From Thiotrichales bacterium (GTDB lineage: Bacteria; Pseudomonadota; Gammaproteobacteria; UWMA-0217): DNA of 54,002 nt. The stretch lies in NCBI GenBank assembly GCA_024763135.1, contig JANTGD010000001.1:1-54002 (forward strand), in the 5' to 3' direction. The translations under genes and the position numbers were made by a program. Positions within the stretch are counted from its first letter, which is position 1; every line of letters starts with the position of its first letter. This document shows positions 28,378 through 35,874 of the stretch, piece after piece. The notes under the pieces are model-generated. The model was not told where the DNA came from. It worked only from the letters and a program-made list of their open reading frames with translations, and made no database searches.

Positions 28378-28682
28378 ACTAGTACCTCGTCCAGTTTAAG
28401 GAAGCTTCGATTATTTCAGGCGCGAGCAGATTGTGGTGAAAAATCGCCCAGTTCAAGGCGCGGATCGCACGGAATAGCTGGCTATTGCGAAGATCCGCAA
28501 CGAACAAGTGGGCGATTTTGCACCGTAATCTGCCGTGTTACGAATTGATCAAAGCCTCTTAATATGACGGAGTCAGTTGCAGTGCTTGACAAGGACGCTG
28601 CCATTGCCTGCGCACTGCGTATTGATATACGGCATCAACAACAGCCCTGAGCCCGTCTTTTTAAGCTAGACGATGTACTAGT
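28378..28682. mobile_element. ACTAGT-ended miniature element, copy 2 (interrupted)
   Basis: The copy is bounded by ACTAGT at 28378-28383 and 28677-28682. Left end ACTAGTACCTCGTCCAGT and right end AAGCTAGACGATGTACTAGT are the same inverted termini as at 4301-4570. The internal block TGCTTGACAAGGACGCTG and CATTGCCTGCGCACTGCG is shared with copy 1. A TTAA-ended element is inserted in its left terminal repeat. Confidence 0.6.
28396..28562. mobile_element. TTAA-ended miniature element, copy C, nested
   Basis: This 167-bp copy of the family at 17709 and 23920 lies inside the left terminal repeat of the ACTAGT element. Removing it, with one TTAA, restores CAGTTTAA|TATGACGG, comparable to AGCTTAAAATGACGG in copy 1. 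This directly supports insertion at TTAA with duplication of that tetranucleotide. Confidence 0.7.
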
Positions 28683-28854
28683 GTAGTGTTTCGACGGATT
28701 ATGGCTAAGCCCTGGCCTGTACGATTCGAAGTATAACCAGAAACTTTATGTTTCTCGGACAACCTCAAATAGTTTCATAAAGATTCGAGTGGATGGCGCG
28801 CCTCAATTTCACGAGAGTTGCATCCGAATCTATTTCGACGAGGTATCAGAAGAT

Positions 28855-30690
28855 TCAGACTTCATGCAGATCCTGAGTTGCCAAACAAGCGTCGATACTC
28901 GCTGCCACGCGATGCCCATCAGCCACGGCGTGCACCACATCGGGACCATTAACACAATCTCCCGCGGACCACAGCCAAGGTTCAGAAGTCCGACCTGCTT
29001 CATCGACCTTCAAGCGTCCACGATTCCACTCCAACGCTTCGGTCAGATCTTCGCCGAGTAGAGACACATCCGCCATTTGACCGATGGCCTCAACCACCAT
29101 TTCACCCTCATGAAACTGTTCATCTGAACTATCGTACTGAGGTGCAAACCGATGCTGCTCATCGAAAATAGACAGAACACGCCACGTACACAATCCGTTG
29201 AGCCGCCCCTGATCATCAATGCGACACGCTTGGGGGCCCCGACTATCAAGTATCGTCACGCCTTCCTCCAGAGCCTCTTTCACTTCGACTGGATCCGCCA
29301 AAAACTGATCCCTGGGTTCCAGCGCTGTCAGCGTAATCTGAACCTCGCCATAGGTTTGCTTCTGTAAGCGTGCCAGAGACCGAGCAATATCCATGGCGAC
29401 GTTTCCACCGCCAATGACAACTGCACTCTTCGGAATGTCAAAGGGTTCTCGCAGCGTAATCATGCGCAGCAAATCTACTGCGGCCTTGACCTGGATATGC
29501 TCAGACCCAGGAATCCGAGTCGATCGCCCCAACTGCAGCCCAATGGCAAGTACGACGGCATCGAATTCATCGCGCAACGAACTCATGCTGCGATCTTTCC
29601 CAATCTCACATTGGTAATGAATTTTCACGCCAAGCGAGGTTATCACATCAATGTCCTGATCCAATTTGTCATAGGGCAAACGGTATTCAGGAATTCCAAA
29701 CCGAGGCATGCCGCCAGCTTTTTCCAAGCGTTCGAATACTTCCACTTCATGCCCTTTCTTGACAAGGTCGAAGGCCGCAGTCAAACCCGCAGGACCCGAG
29801 CCAATCACTGCGATCCGTTTCCCCGTCGGGACCTGGACCCGGCCTTCCGCAGCAATCTGCTTCACCCGCTCATGATCCACCGCATCCATGGCATACCGTT
29901 TTAACCAGCGAATCGCAATGGGTTCCCCACGGTGCCCAATTGAACATGCCGTCTCGCAGCGATGTGTACATACGCGCCCGCAAACATGAGAAAACGGGTT
30001 GCTTTGATACATCCATCGGACGGCATCTTCCGGGCGGCCTTCCCATATCGAACGAATATACTCCGGTGCATCCATATGGGTGGGGCAGGCATCATGACAC
30101 ATACCACATTGCACGCAGCGAGAAGCTTCCAACAAGGCGTGCTGCGCATCATAGCCCGCAACGATTTCATCGAAATTGTCACTGCGACTTTGTGGCTCCA
30201 ACTCTGGCATTTCCTCACGCTCCAAATCCACCAGATCGGTGGTTGGCGTCTTGGTCCAACCTTCGGGATACGGGGTGCCATGCATACCATCGGCGCTTGG
30301 CAGCATGAAATAACTGTCGAGCTGATCCTCCGTACAGACATGCACATATTCGCGAGACAGACTAATCGCAGCAGTAGGACAGACATCCACACACAAAGCA
30401 CACCAACAACAGCGACCATAATCAATTGCCGGACGCAGTGGGCGAATGCCCTTGATGGGGTCCTCTTTGGCCTCCGGGACATGCACCATCGTAATGGCTG
30501 CATTATCACAAACTTTCTGACAAGTCCCGCAACCGATACAGGACTCCCAATCGTTCAAATGAAACCCGCGATAAGTCTCCGTAGCCGGTCGCGGCCCAAG
30601 CGGTTCAGTAACCGGTTTGCGTGCAAAGAACTGCAGCGTCTTGAGGGGATTTAAAATACTCCCCTTGTCTTTGTATTTGATATCTGACAT
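28855..30690 (-). CDS. NuoI/MbxN-like ferredoxin fused to GltD/NfnL-type FAD-NAD(P) oxidoreductase
   Basis: The 611-aa protein (ATG 30690) joins two modules. Residues 40-115 form a 2[4Fe-4S] ferredoxin: C51-x2-C54-x2-C57-x3-C61 and C94-x2-C97-x2-C100-x3-C104. Residues 185-611 are a GltD/NfnL/DPYD-type unit. It has eight cluster cysteines (C192, 195, 198, 202; 237, 241, 245, 249), FAD motif GSGPAG (297-302), NAD(P) motif GGGNVA (427-432) and C-terminal SAGDCVNGP. It is last in the operon and its ATG overlaps the preceding stop. I infer it is the NAD(P)H-ferredoxin entry or exit of the complex. LEPRD stands where GltD has a basic YRRD-like stretch, which may favour NAD(H). Confidence 0.85.
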   Translation of the reverse strand: MSDIKYKDKGSILNPLKTLQFFARKPVTEPLGPRPATETYRGFHLNDWESCIGCGTCQKVCDNAAITMVHVPEAKEDPIKGIRPLRPAIDYGRCCWCALCVDVCPTAAISLSREYVHVCTEDQLDSYFMLPSADGMHGTPYPEGWTKTPTTDLVDLEREEMPELEPQSRSDNFDEIVAGYDAQHALLEASRCVQCGMCHDACPTHMDAPEYIRSIWEGRPEDAVRWMYQSNPFSHVCGRVCTHRCETACSIGHRGEPIAIRWLKRYAMDAVDHERVKQIAAEGRVQVPTGKRIAVIGSGPAGLTAAFDLVKKGHEVEVFERLEKAGGMPRFGIPEYRLPYDKLDQDIDVITSLGVKIHYQCEIGKDRSMSSLRDEFDAVVLAIGLQLGRSTRIPGSEHIQVKAAVDLLRMITLREPFDIPKSAVVIGGGNVAMDIARSLARLQKQTYGEVQITLTALEPRDQFLADPVEVKEALEEGVTILDSRGPQACRIDDQGRLNGLCTWRVLSIFDEQHRFAPQYDSSDEQFHEGEMVVEAIGQMADVSLLGEDLTEALEWNRGRLKVDEAGRTSEPWLWSAGDCVNGPDVVHAVADGHRVAASIDACLATQDLHEV

Positions 30691-31832
30691 CAGCGATCCA
30701 CCTCTGGCGGGCACGCATCCAGTGAAAACATAATTTGCGCCACATCTTCGAGCCGCGCACCCTCAGCAAGCCATTCCAAAACCTGGACCGCATGCATGGA
30801 CGACGGCCCGCGGACATGCACTCGATAGGGTTTGTCCCCTCCATTTGAAACAGCATAATAGGCGAGCTCACCCTTGGAGGATTCAACTCGCGCATAGGTT
30901 TCACCTGCCGGTACATTCCAGGCCAGAGGGTTGGGGATCGGCGCCCGGACCGGCCCACCAATCGATGGCAGACGCTCAATAACCTGCCTCAAAATACGAA
31001 AACTTTGCTTCAATTCGGCACGCCGCACCATGGCGCGCGCCCACGCGTCACCTGCCGCTTCGGTAGGCACATCAAATTCGAGCTGTTCATACACCAAATA
31101 AGGATCATCCCGACGTACATCGAACGCCAGCCCGGTAGCCCGAAGATTCGGACCGGTAACACCCCACTCCAGCGCTTGCTCCTGAGTCATTGCGCCCACA
31201 TCCTTAGCACGCGTAATGAACACCTGGTTGGTAAACAAAAGATTGTCATAATCTGGCAGCCGAGATTCGAGGTAATCCAACGTCTGGCTGACCTGCTCCA
31301 AGAATCCTGGTGGAACATCCCGCCGCGTACCCCCTGGGATGTTGAAAATATGATAGACGCGGCCGCCCGTGAGGGCCTCGAATAAATCGAGTATCAGATC
31401 TCGGTCGGCAATTCCCCAATAGCTGGTCGTATACATGCCAGTGGTCGCAGCATGCCCGCCAAAGGTGAACAAATGCGCTGCAATTCGCGAAAGTTCGAGC
31501 TGCAGCACCCGCAGCCACTGAGCGCGTTCTGGCACTTCCAAGCCACACAAGTCCTCTACCGCCATAGAATAGGTGACTTCCATGGGCACGGGATCCGGTA
31601 CACAGATGCGCGGAACCAGGGCAATATTCTGGATCCACAAACGACCCTCCATCAGCTTTTCGAAACCCCGATGGAGATAGCCGCCATCGGCTTTTCCAGC
31701 GAGCACGACATCTCCATGCAATTTGAGTTTGAAGGCATAATTACCTTCGATCCCGGGATGATTGGGTCCGATAAAAAGTTCGTATTCGTTGCTCGGTGGA
31801 TGGCTCTGCGCCTGATAGTTTTCGGGCCTCAT
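30690..31832 (-). CDS. 49-kDa / hydrogenase-large-subunit-like protein (NuoD/MbxL-like)
   Basis: This 380-aa relative of NuoD and group 4 hydrogenase large subunits shows GPNHPGIEG (22-30), GGYLHRGFEKLMEG, and SLDACPPEVDR at the C-terminus. The hydrogenase motif RxCxxC reads RICVPD (C77 kept, second Cys is D80). The C-terminal DPCxxC reads DACPPE (C374 kept, second is E377). The His and Tyr that bind quinone in complex I are E28 and V78 by alignment from memory. So neither a complete NiFe site nor a normal quinone site is present. ATG 31832 overlaps the NuoC-like stop; an in-frame start at 31895 would lie inside that gene. Confidence 0.88.
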   Translation of the reverse strand: MRPENYQAQSHPPSNEYELFIGPNHPGIEGNYAFKLKLHGDVVLAGKADGGYLHRGFEKLMEGRLWIQNIALVPRICVPDPVPMEVTYSMAVEDLCGLEVPERAQWLRVLQLELSRIAAHLFTFGGHAATTGMYTTSYWGIADRDLILDLFEALTGGRVYHIFNIPGGTRRDVPPGFLEQVSQTLDYLESRLPDYDNLLFTNQVFITRAKDVGAMTQEQALEWGVTGPNLRATGLAFDVRRDDPYLVYEQLEFDVPTEAAGDAWARAMVRRAELKQSFRILRQVIERLPSIGGPVRAPIPNPLAWNVPAGETYARVESSKGELAYYAVSNGGDKPYRVHVRGPSSMHAVQVLEWLAEGARLEDVAQIMFSLDACPPEVDR

Positions 31833-32392
31833 CGACGCACCTCCTCGGGCCGGATCGCCACGCCACCCCCCTCTTCCTCCAGCTCCTTGAGCCAATCCGG
31901 GTGATAAGACTGCCAGTTGAAGGTTTCCTGTACGTAGGCTTCCGCATCAAAATCCTTACGCATGGGGGGTGGGCCATCCCACTCAGTGAGAATGAATTTT
32001 TCCATATGCGGACTGCCCTCGAAATAGACGCCGAACATTTCAAAAATGTCCCGTTCAAAAAAAGCCGCAGGCTTATACAGATCGTACACCGAAATATATC
32101 GAGCTGTTTCACGAGGAATACGGGTATGCGCCGAAACTAAATGATTAGATTCGTAAGACCATAGGTGGTAAACCAGCTCAAACTCGTTGTCTTCAATCCA
32201 ATCGACACAGCTGATGGCCGAAAGATGCACGTAGGAAGCCCGGCCTTTCAAAAGCTCCAATAAACCAGGCAGTGCCTCACGCGTCACATCGATGCGTACC
32301 CGGCGCGGGCTGGTCTGCCGATACTCGAGGGACTCGAGTTCGCGTAAAATGGTAACCAGGTGCGTGTCTAATTCGCGCTCAGTCATGCTCAA
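31829..32392 (-). CDS. 30-kDa subunit (NuoC/MbxK-like)
   Basis: This 187-aa peripheral-arm subunit carries the 30-kDa signature ERDIFEMFGVYFEGSP followed by KFILTEWDGPPPMRKDF (residues ~113-147), which anchors NuoC-type proteins to the 49-kDa subunit. It is a separate gene, not fused to NuoD as in E. coli. The gene overlaps its downstream NuoD-like partner by 4 bp and follows the NuoB-like gene by 3 bp. Confidence 0.9.
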   Translation of the reverse strand: MSMTERELDTHLVTILRELESLEYRQTSPRRVRIDVTREALPGLLELLKGRASYVHLSAISCVDWIEDNEFELVYHLWSYESNHLVSAHTRIPRETARYISVYDLYKPAAFFERDIFEMFGVYFEGSPHMEKFILTEWDGPPPMRKDFDAEAYVQETFNWQSYHPDWLKELEEEGGGVAIRPEEVRR

Positions 32393-32395
32393 AAC

Positions 32396-33103
32396 TCACT
32401 TTAAGCGCAGTTTATGCGCGACAAGGGGCTGCTGATACTGCTGCAGAATACGCGTATGTTCACCTTCTGTCTCCGGACCGGCCAAACCGTAATGTTGCGC
32501 CTGACCGATGACATCAGTGGGTGTTTGCCAGTTGTCACCAAACAGATGCTGCTGGTTACCCAGGTAATAGTCATAGCGTTGATAGTAATCCTTCCACGGC
32601 TCCGTCTCGCCCGACTGGATATTGGCCATCAACGCGCGCATCCCTTCGATGACGGCCTCTGGTCTCGGCATGCAGCCCGCGATGTATAAATCCACCGGCA
32701 GATATTCACTAAGCTTTTTGGCCGTGGCGTAGCTTTGCCAGTACATCCCGCCATTGACCGTACAAGAGCAAATGCCAATCACATACTTAGGGGAGGGCAT
32801 CTGTTCATAAGTCAAAATAATGCGCTTCAGCGTCTTTACCGAAACATAGCCCGTTACCAATAGAATATCCGCCTGACGCGGCGTCACCATCGGTTGAATC
32901 CCCAAGCGCTCCATGTCAAAGCGTGAGGTCATGGCCGGAGGCAGCTCAATAGCGCCACAACCCGTACAATAGTGCAGCATGTACATAGAACGCGACTGCG
33001 CGAAGCGCACCAGCTCGTCGAAGACACCTGCCAAAGGATTGGTGCGCGCCTCCTCCGGTGCGTGTTTTTCGGTATGAATAGGAATTTTGCTCAGATCGCT
33101 CAT
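32396..33103 (-). CDS. [4Fe-4S] PSST subunit (NuoB/MbxJ-like)
   Basis: This 235-aa subunit would hold the terminal [4Fe-4S] cluster. The four expected ligands are seen as C46 and C49 in YCTGCGAIE, C114 in CSCTVNGG, and C144 in AGCMPRPE. The first pair has the CxxC spacing of hydrogenase small subunits and MbhJ/MbxJ, not the adjacent CC of complex I NuoB. An extra Cys, C112, neighbours the third ligand. It lies between the NuoH-like and NuoC-like genes with 12- and 3-bp gaps. Confidence 0.9.
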   Translation of the reverse strand: MSDLSKIPIHTEKHAPEEARTNPLAGVFDELVRFAQSRSMYMLHYCTGCGAIELPPAMTSRFDMERLGIQPMVTPRQADILLVTGYVSVKTLKRIILTYEQMPSPKYVIGICSCTVNGGMYWQSYATAKKLSEYLPVDLYIAGCMPRPEAVIEGMRALMANIQSGETEPWKDYYQRYDYYLGNQQHLFGDNWQTPTDVIGQAQHYGLAGPETEGEHTRILQQYQQPLVAHKLRLK

Positions 33104-33115
33104 CGGCTTACCTCT

Positions 33116-34006
33116 TTAATACATAACGAATGCGATGCCCAGCAATCCAGCCAATACTGGCCACTTCCACATTAGGCGTAGCATATCTTCAGTGCGATAG
33201 CGGGGGAATGTAAAAGCAATCATCATGGGAATAGCAACAACCGCAAAAATCTTGATTAGAAAATCTAACCAATGGGTGCCCCCACCTAGAAACAAGGTCG
33301 TATACAGCACACCCGCGGTATACAGTTGGAAACACTGCATGACAAAAAGCCCGCCCATGTACTTACCGCCCATTTCCACCATTGGGCCGGTGGCAATTTC
33401 AGCGGGCGCCACATAGATCTCGAACGGCTGTTTACCCATCATGCCTTGGAGTGCAAACAGTCCAGCCAATGCCAACAGTGGCATTTCAAAGGCCCCCCAG
33501 CCTTGGGCCTGTTGCAGGCTGATCATCTCTGACAAATCCGTGGTGCCGTAATGCCAGGCCACACCAAAAATCACGATGACAAAAGGGATGTCATAGGCGA
33601 GCATGGCAGTCAAAGCACGAGAAATTCCGATCGATCCATTGGGATTAGCGCATTGCCCCACACCCAATGCCAACCCCAGCGAAGGAATCATAAGAAAATA
33701 AGTCAGCGTAATAATACCACCCTTGTCGCTCAGACCATCCATGCCCGGCACGGGTAGTAAGCTTTCCGCCGCCAAGTACCCACCCACGGCCATAATAATA
33801 CCGATGTCGTGAAGCAACCCATGCGAAACTTGCGTAGTCTTGCTGTAGAATTTGATAATGTCGATTAGAGGTTGAAAAAACGGCGGACCAACACGCCGTT
33901 GTAATTTCGCCGCAATTTTGCGCAGCATCAACACCATAAAAAGTCCGATCACAAAAGCCACAATCGGCATTAAGATAATATCCGCGATCCGCTTTCCAAT
34001 CTCCAT
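33116..34006 (-). CDS. Membrane subunit connecting arms (NuoH/MbxM-like)
   Basis: This 296-aa protein has about eight transmembrane segments and is the module that joins the redox arm to the ion-pumping arm. It shows QRRVGPPFFQPLIDIIKFYS (cytoplasmic loop 1) and EIATGPMVEMGGKYMGGLF, both NuoH/HycD family signatures with acidic and basic loop residues. ATG 34006 overlaps the stop of the upstream antiporter-like gene (TAATG); an in-frame start at 34090 would fall inside that gene. Its position before the B-C-D genes matches MBX-type clusters. Confidence 0.9.
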   Translation of the reverse strand: MEIGKRIADIILMPIVAFVIGLFMVLMLRKIAAKLQRRVGPPFFQPLIDIIKFYSKTTQVSHGLLHDIGIIMAVGGYLAAESLLPVPGMDGLSDKGGIITLTYFLMIPSLGLALGVGQCANPNGSIGISRALTAMLAYDIPFVIVIFGVAWHYGTTDLSEMISLQQAQGWGAFEMPLLALAGLFALQGMMGKQPFEIYVAPAEIATGPMVEMGGKYMGGLFVMQCFQLYTAGVLYTTLFLGGGTHWLDFLIKIFAVVAIPMMIAFTFPRYRTEDMLRLMWKWPVLAGLLGIAFVMY

Positions 34007-35874
34007 TAGCTCACCATCCAAAGCACAATCACGGCCATCGCCAGCATGGGTAAGGCGGGTTGCATTAAACGATAGAAGGTCGCTGACCACTGCGCCAAAA
34101 AGCTCGCCAGTGACGCCACTACGGATTCAAACCACAGAAAACTGCCTCGATACCAGTGCCCGATTCTATGCATCAAGCCCGCGTAGAAATGGTCGGAATA
34201 GTGGTAACGCACATCGGCACTGAGGAAATGTCCACCGGCATAATTATCAAGTTGATGGACCGGCTCTGAACGTCCCGTTGCATAGAACAGCAAAGCACTG
34301 ACCCCGAAACCGGCAAATAACACCAGGACAAGCATTATCATGTCCAACCCCCCATGTGCATCAGCCACACCACCGAGTGTGTGTGGTAGCACCGGCAAGC
34401 CTACTGCTGCCTGCACTGCAGCTACCCAATCCAACACGATCCCAGGCATAAACCCAGTAAGAAAAATGATCAATGCAAGTACCATCATGGGAATGACCAT
34501 ACTCCAGGGGGCCTCTTGCACGGGTTCATGCTCCAGACGCAGCTGCCCAAGAAACGTATTATGAATGAGCTTGTATACCGATAGAATCGTTCCAAGTGTA
34601 CCGATGACCGAGGCCACAAATAATAACGGCATGCCCTCGCTCAGCAACGAACGATACACCATCCATTTAGATACAAAACCATTCATCGGGGGGATACCCG
34701 CTAAACCAATAATGCCCACAAGCATCGCCACAAAAGTCAGGGGCATGCGGGTAAACAAGCCACCAAGTTTATTGAGATCGGCAGTCCCGGTGCGATACAC
34801 CACAGCAAATACCGCCAATAGCAGTACTGCTTGGTTGGTGGCGTAATTAAAGATATGCAGAATACCGCCCGCAGAACCCAATGCGCTTGCCGATAGAATC
34901 CCCATCAGCATGTAGCCACCTTGACCAATGCCGTGCCACGCCAACAACCTGCGCGCATCATTCTGCTTCAGTGCCGTATAGGTGGGCAAGATAATGGTAA
35001 AAGCCGCTATCCACATCAATACATCGCGCAGACTCAGGAATGTTAAAGGGATGTGAACTTCAATCAGCCTGATCAAACCAATCAACTGAACCCAGACCAG
35101 CATCATTCCATAGAGTCCCATTCGGGAAGAAATAGCGCCTAGAAAAGCCATACCTGGCCCGGGCGTTTCTGCATATGCGCCCGCCTGCCAAAGGTGAAAG
35201 GGTAAAATCCCCATTTTTACGGCGAAACCCGCCCCAAAGAGCACGGTAAGCAGAGTAATCAGTCCTACCGACCACTGATCGACCGCGGCCATAAAATCCG
35301 CATAATTCAATGATCCAGTCAAATGGAACACGATACCCAAGGCCGCCAGCATTGACATAGCACCGGCCGTGGCATAGGTGATATAGCGCAAAGACCATTT
35401 CAGAGCGGGACCAGCTGCTAACGCCATAAGTAGAAAGCTGGCCCAACTCACCAGTTCCCAGGCGATAAATAAGGATAAAAAGTCACCGCTAGCCAGCAAC
35501 AACAACATCGTAAACACGTTGAGCGCAAGTGCAAATTGAAGCCAACCAGGTGAGCGACCCGCTGCCCGATAGTGATCACTCCAGGCCCCAGTAGCATAGA
35601 CGCTGCTGACCAATCCAGCTCCTAGCGTAATTAAAGCGAAGTACCAGGACATTGCATCATAGCGCAAGACCAATGGTTGCCCGAACAAATCCCAGGCCAG
35701 CCCGGAAGTAACCGCCGGTGCACCGTAACCCAAAGGCGCCAACAAAAAGAGTACCAGAAGTTGTAGACCTAAACCCAACGAAGCAACATAACCTACCCAA
35801 CGCGTTCTGACTGTCGCCAAAGTAGCGATCAAGGTTCCTAATGCCGTTAACAATAGCGCGTCCAGTAGACTCAT
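34006..35874 (-). CDS. Second antiporter-like subunit (NuoL/MrpA/MbxH'-like)
   Basis: This 622-aa protein of the proton-conducting transporter family has about 16 hydrophobic segments. The conserved ion-path Glu lies in LFIAWELVSWASF (about residue 140) and the Lys in FAVKMGILPFHLW (about 221). The C-terminal ~120 residues are an extra helix-rich extension without the long NuoL lateral helix being obvious. It overlaps the first antiporter-like gene by 4 bp. Two such subunits in tandem is a feature of MBX (H and H') rather than Mrp alone. Confidence 0.87.
   Translation of the reverse strand: MSLLDALLLTALGTLIATLATVRTRWVGYVASLGLGLQLLVLFLLAPLGYGAPAVTSGLAWDLFGQPLVLRYDAMSWYFALITLGAGLVSSVYATGAWSDHYRAAGRSPGWLQFALALNVFTMLLLLASGDFLSLFIAWELVSWASFLLMALAAGPALKWSLRYITYATAGAMSMLAALGIVFHLTGSLNYADFMAAVDQWSVGLITLLTVLFGAGFAVKMGILPFHLWQAGAYAETPGPGMAFLGAISSRMGLYGMMLVWVQLIGLIRLIEVHIPLTFLSLRDVLMWIAAFTIILPTYTALKQNDARRLLAWHGIGQGGYMLMGILSASALGSAGGILHIFNYATNQAVLLLAVFAVVYRTGTADLNKLGGLFTRMPLTFVAMLVGIIGLAGIPPMNGFVSKWMVYRSLLSEGMPLLFVASVIGTLGTILSVYKLIHNTFLGQLRLEHEPVQEAPWSMVIPMMVLALIIFLTGFMPGIVLDWVAAVQAAVGLPVLPHTLGGVADAHGGLDMIMLVLVLFAGFGVSALLFYATGRSEPVHQLDNYAGGHFLSADVRYHYSDHFYAGLMHRIGHWYRGSFLWFESVVASLASFLAQWSATFYRLMQPALPMLAMAVIVLWMVS

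Larger units (their letters stand above)
28133..28854. other. Intergenic region packed with repeat elements
   Basis: This 720-bp stretch has no convincing gene. It contains the repeat at about 28212-28294 (partner at the window start), the second ACTAGT-ended element (28378-28682) and a TTAA-ended element nested inside it (28396-28562). Between 28683 and 28854, downstream of the mbx-like operon, only a weak hairpin AGAAAC/GTTTCT near 28740 is seen, so the operon terminator is not clear. Confidence 0.5.

Noticed and set aside
28855..30690. Glutamate synthase small subunit (GltD)
   Set aside because: No GltB is nearby, the protein carries an N-terminal NuoI-like ferredoxin, and it is the last gene of the mbx-like operon.
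30690..33103. Membrane-bound NiFe hydrogenase encoded by the NuoB/NuoD-like pair
   Set aside because: Both NiFe-binding CxxC motifs of the large subunit have lost their second Cys, and no hydrogenase maturation genes are nearby.
28855..35874. Ordinary respiratory complex I (nuo) operon
   Set aside because: NuoE, F, G, A, J and N are missing, Mrp E/F/G/B/C subunits are present, and gene order follows MBX.
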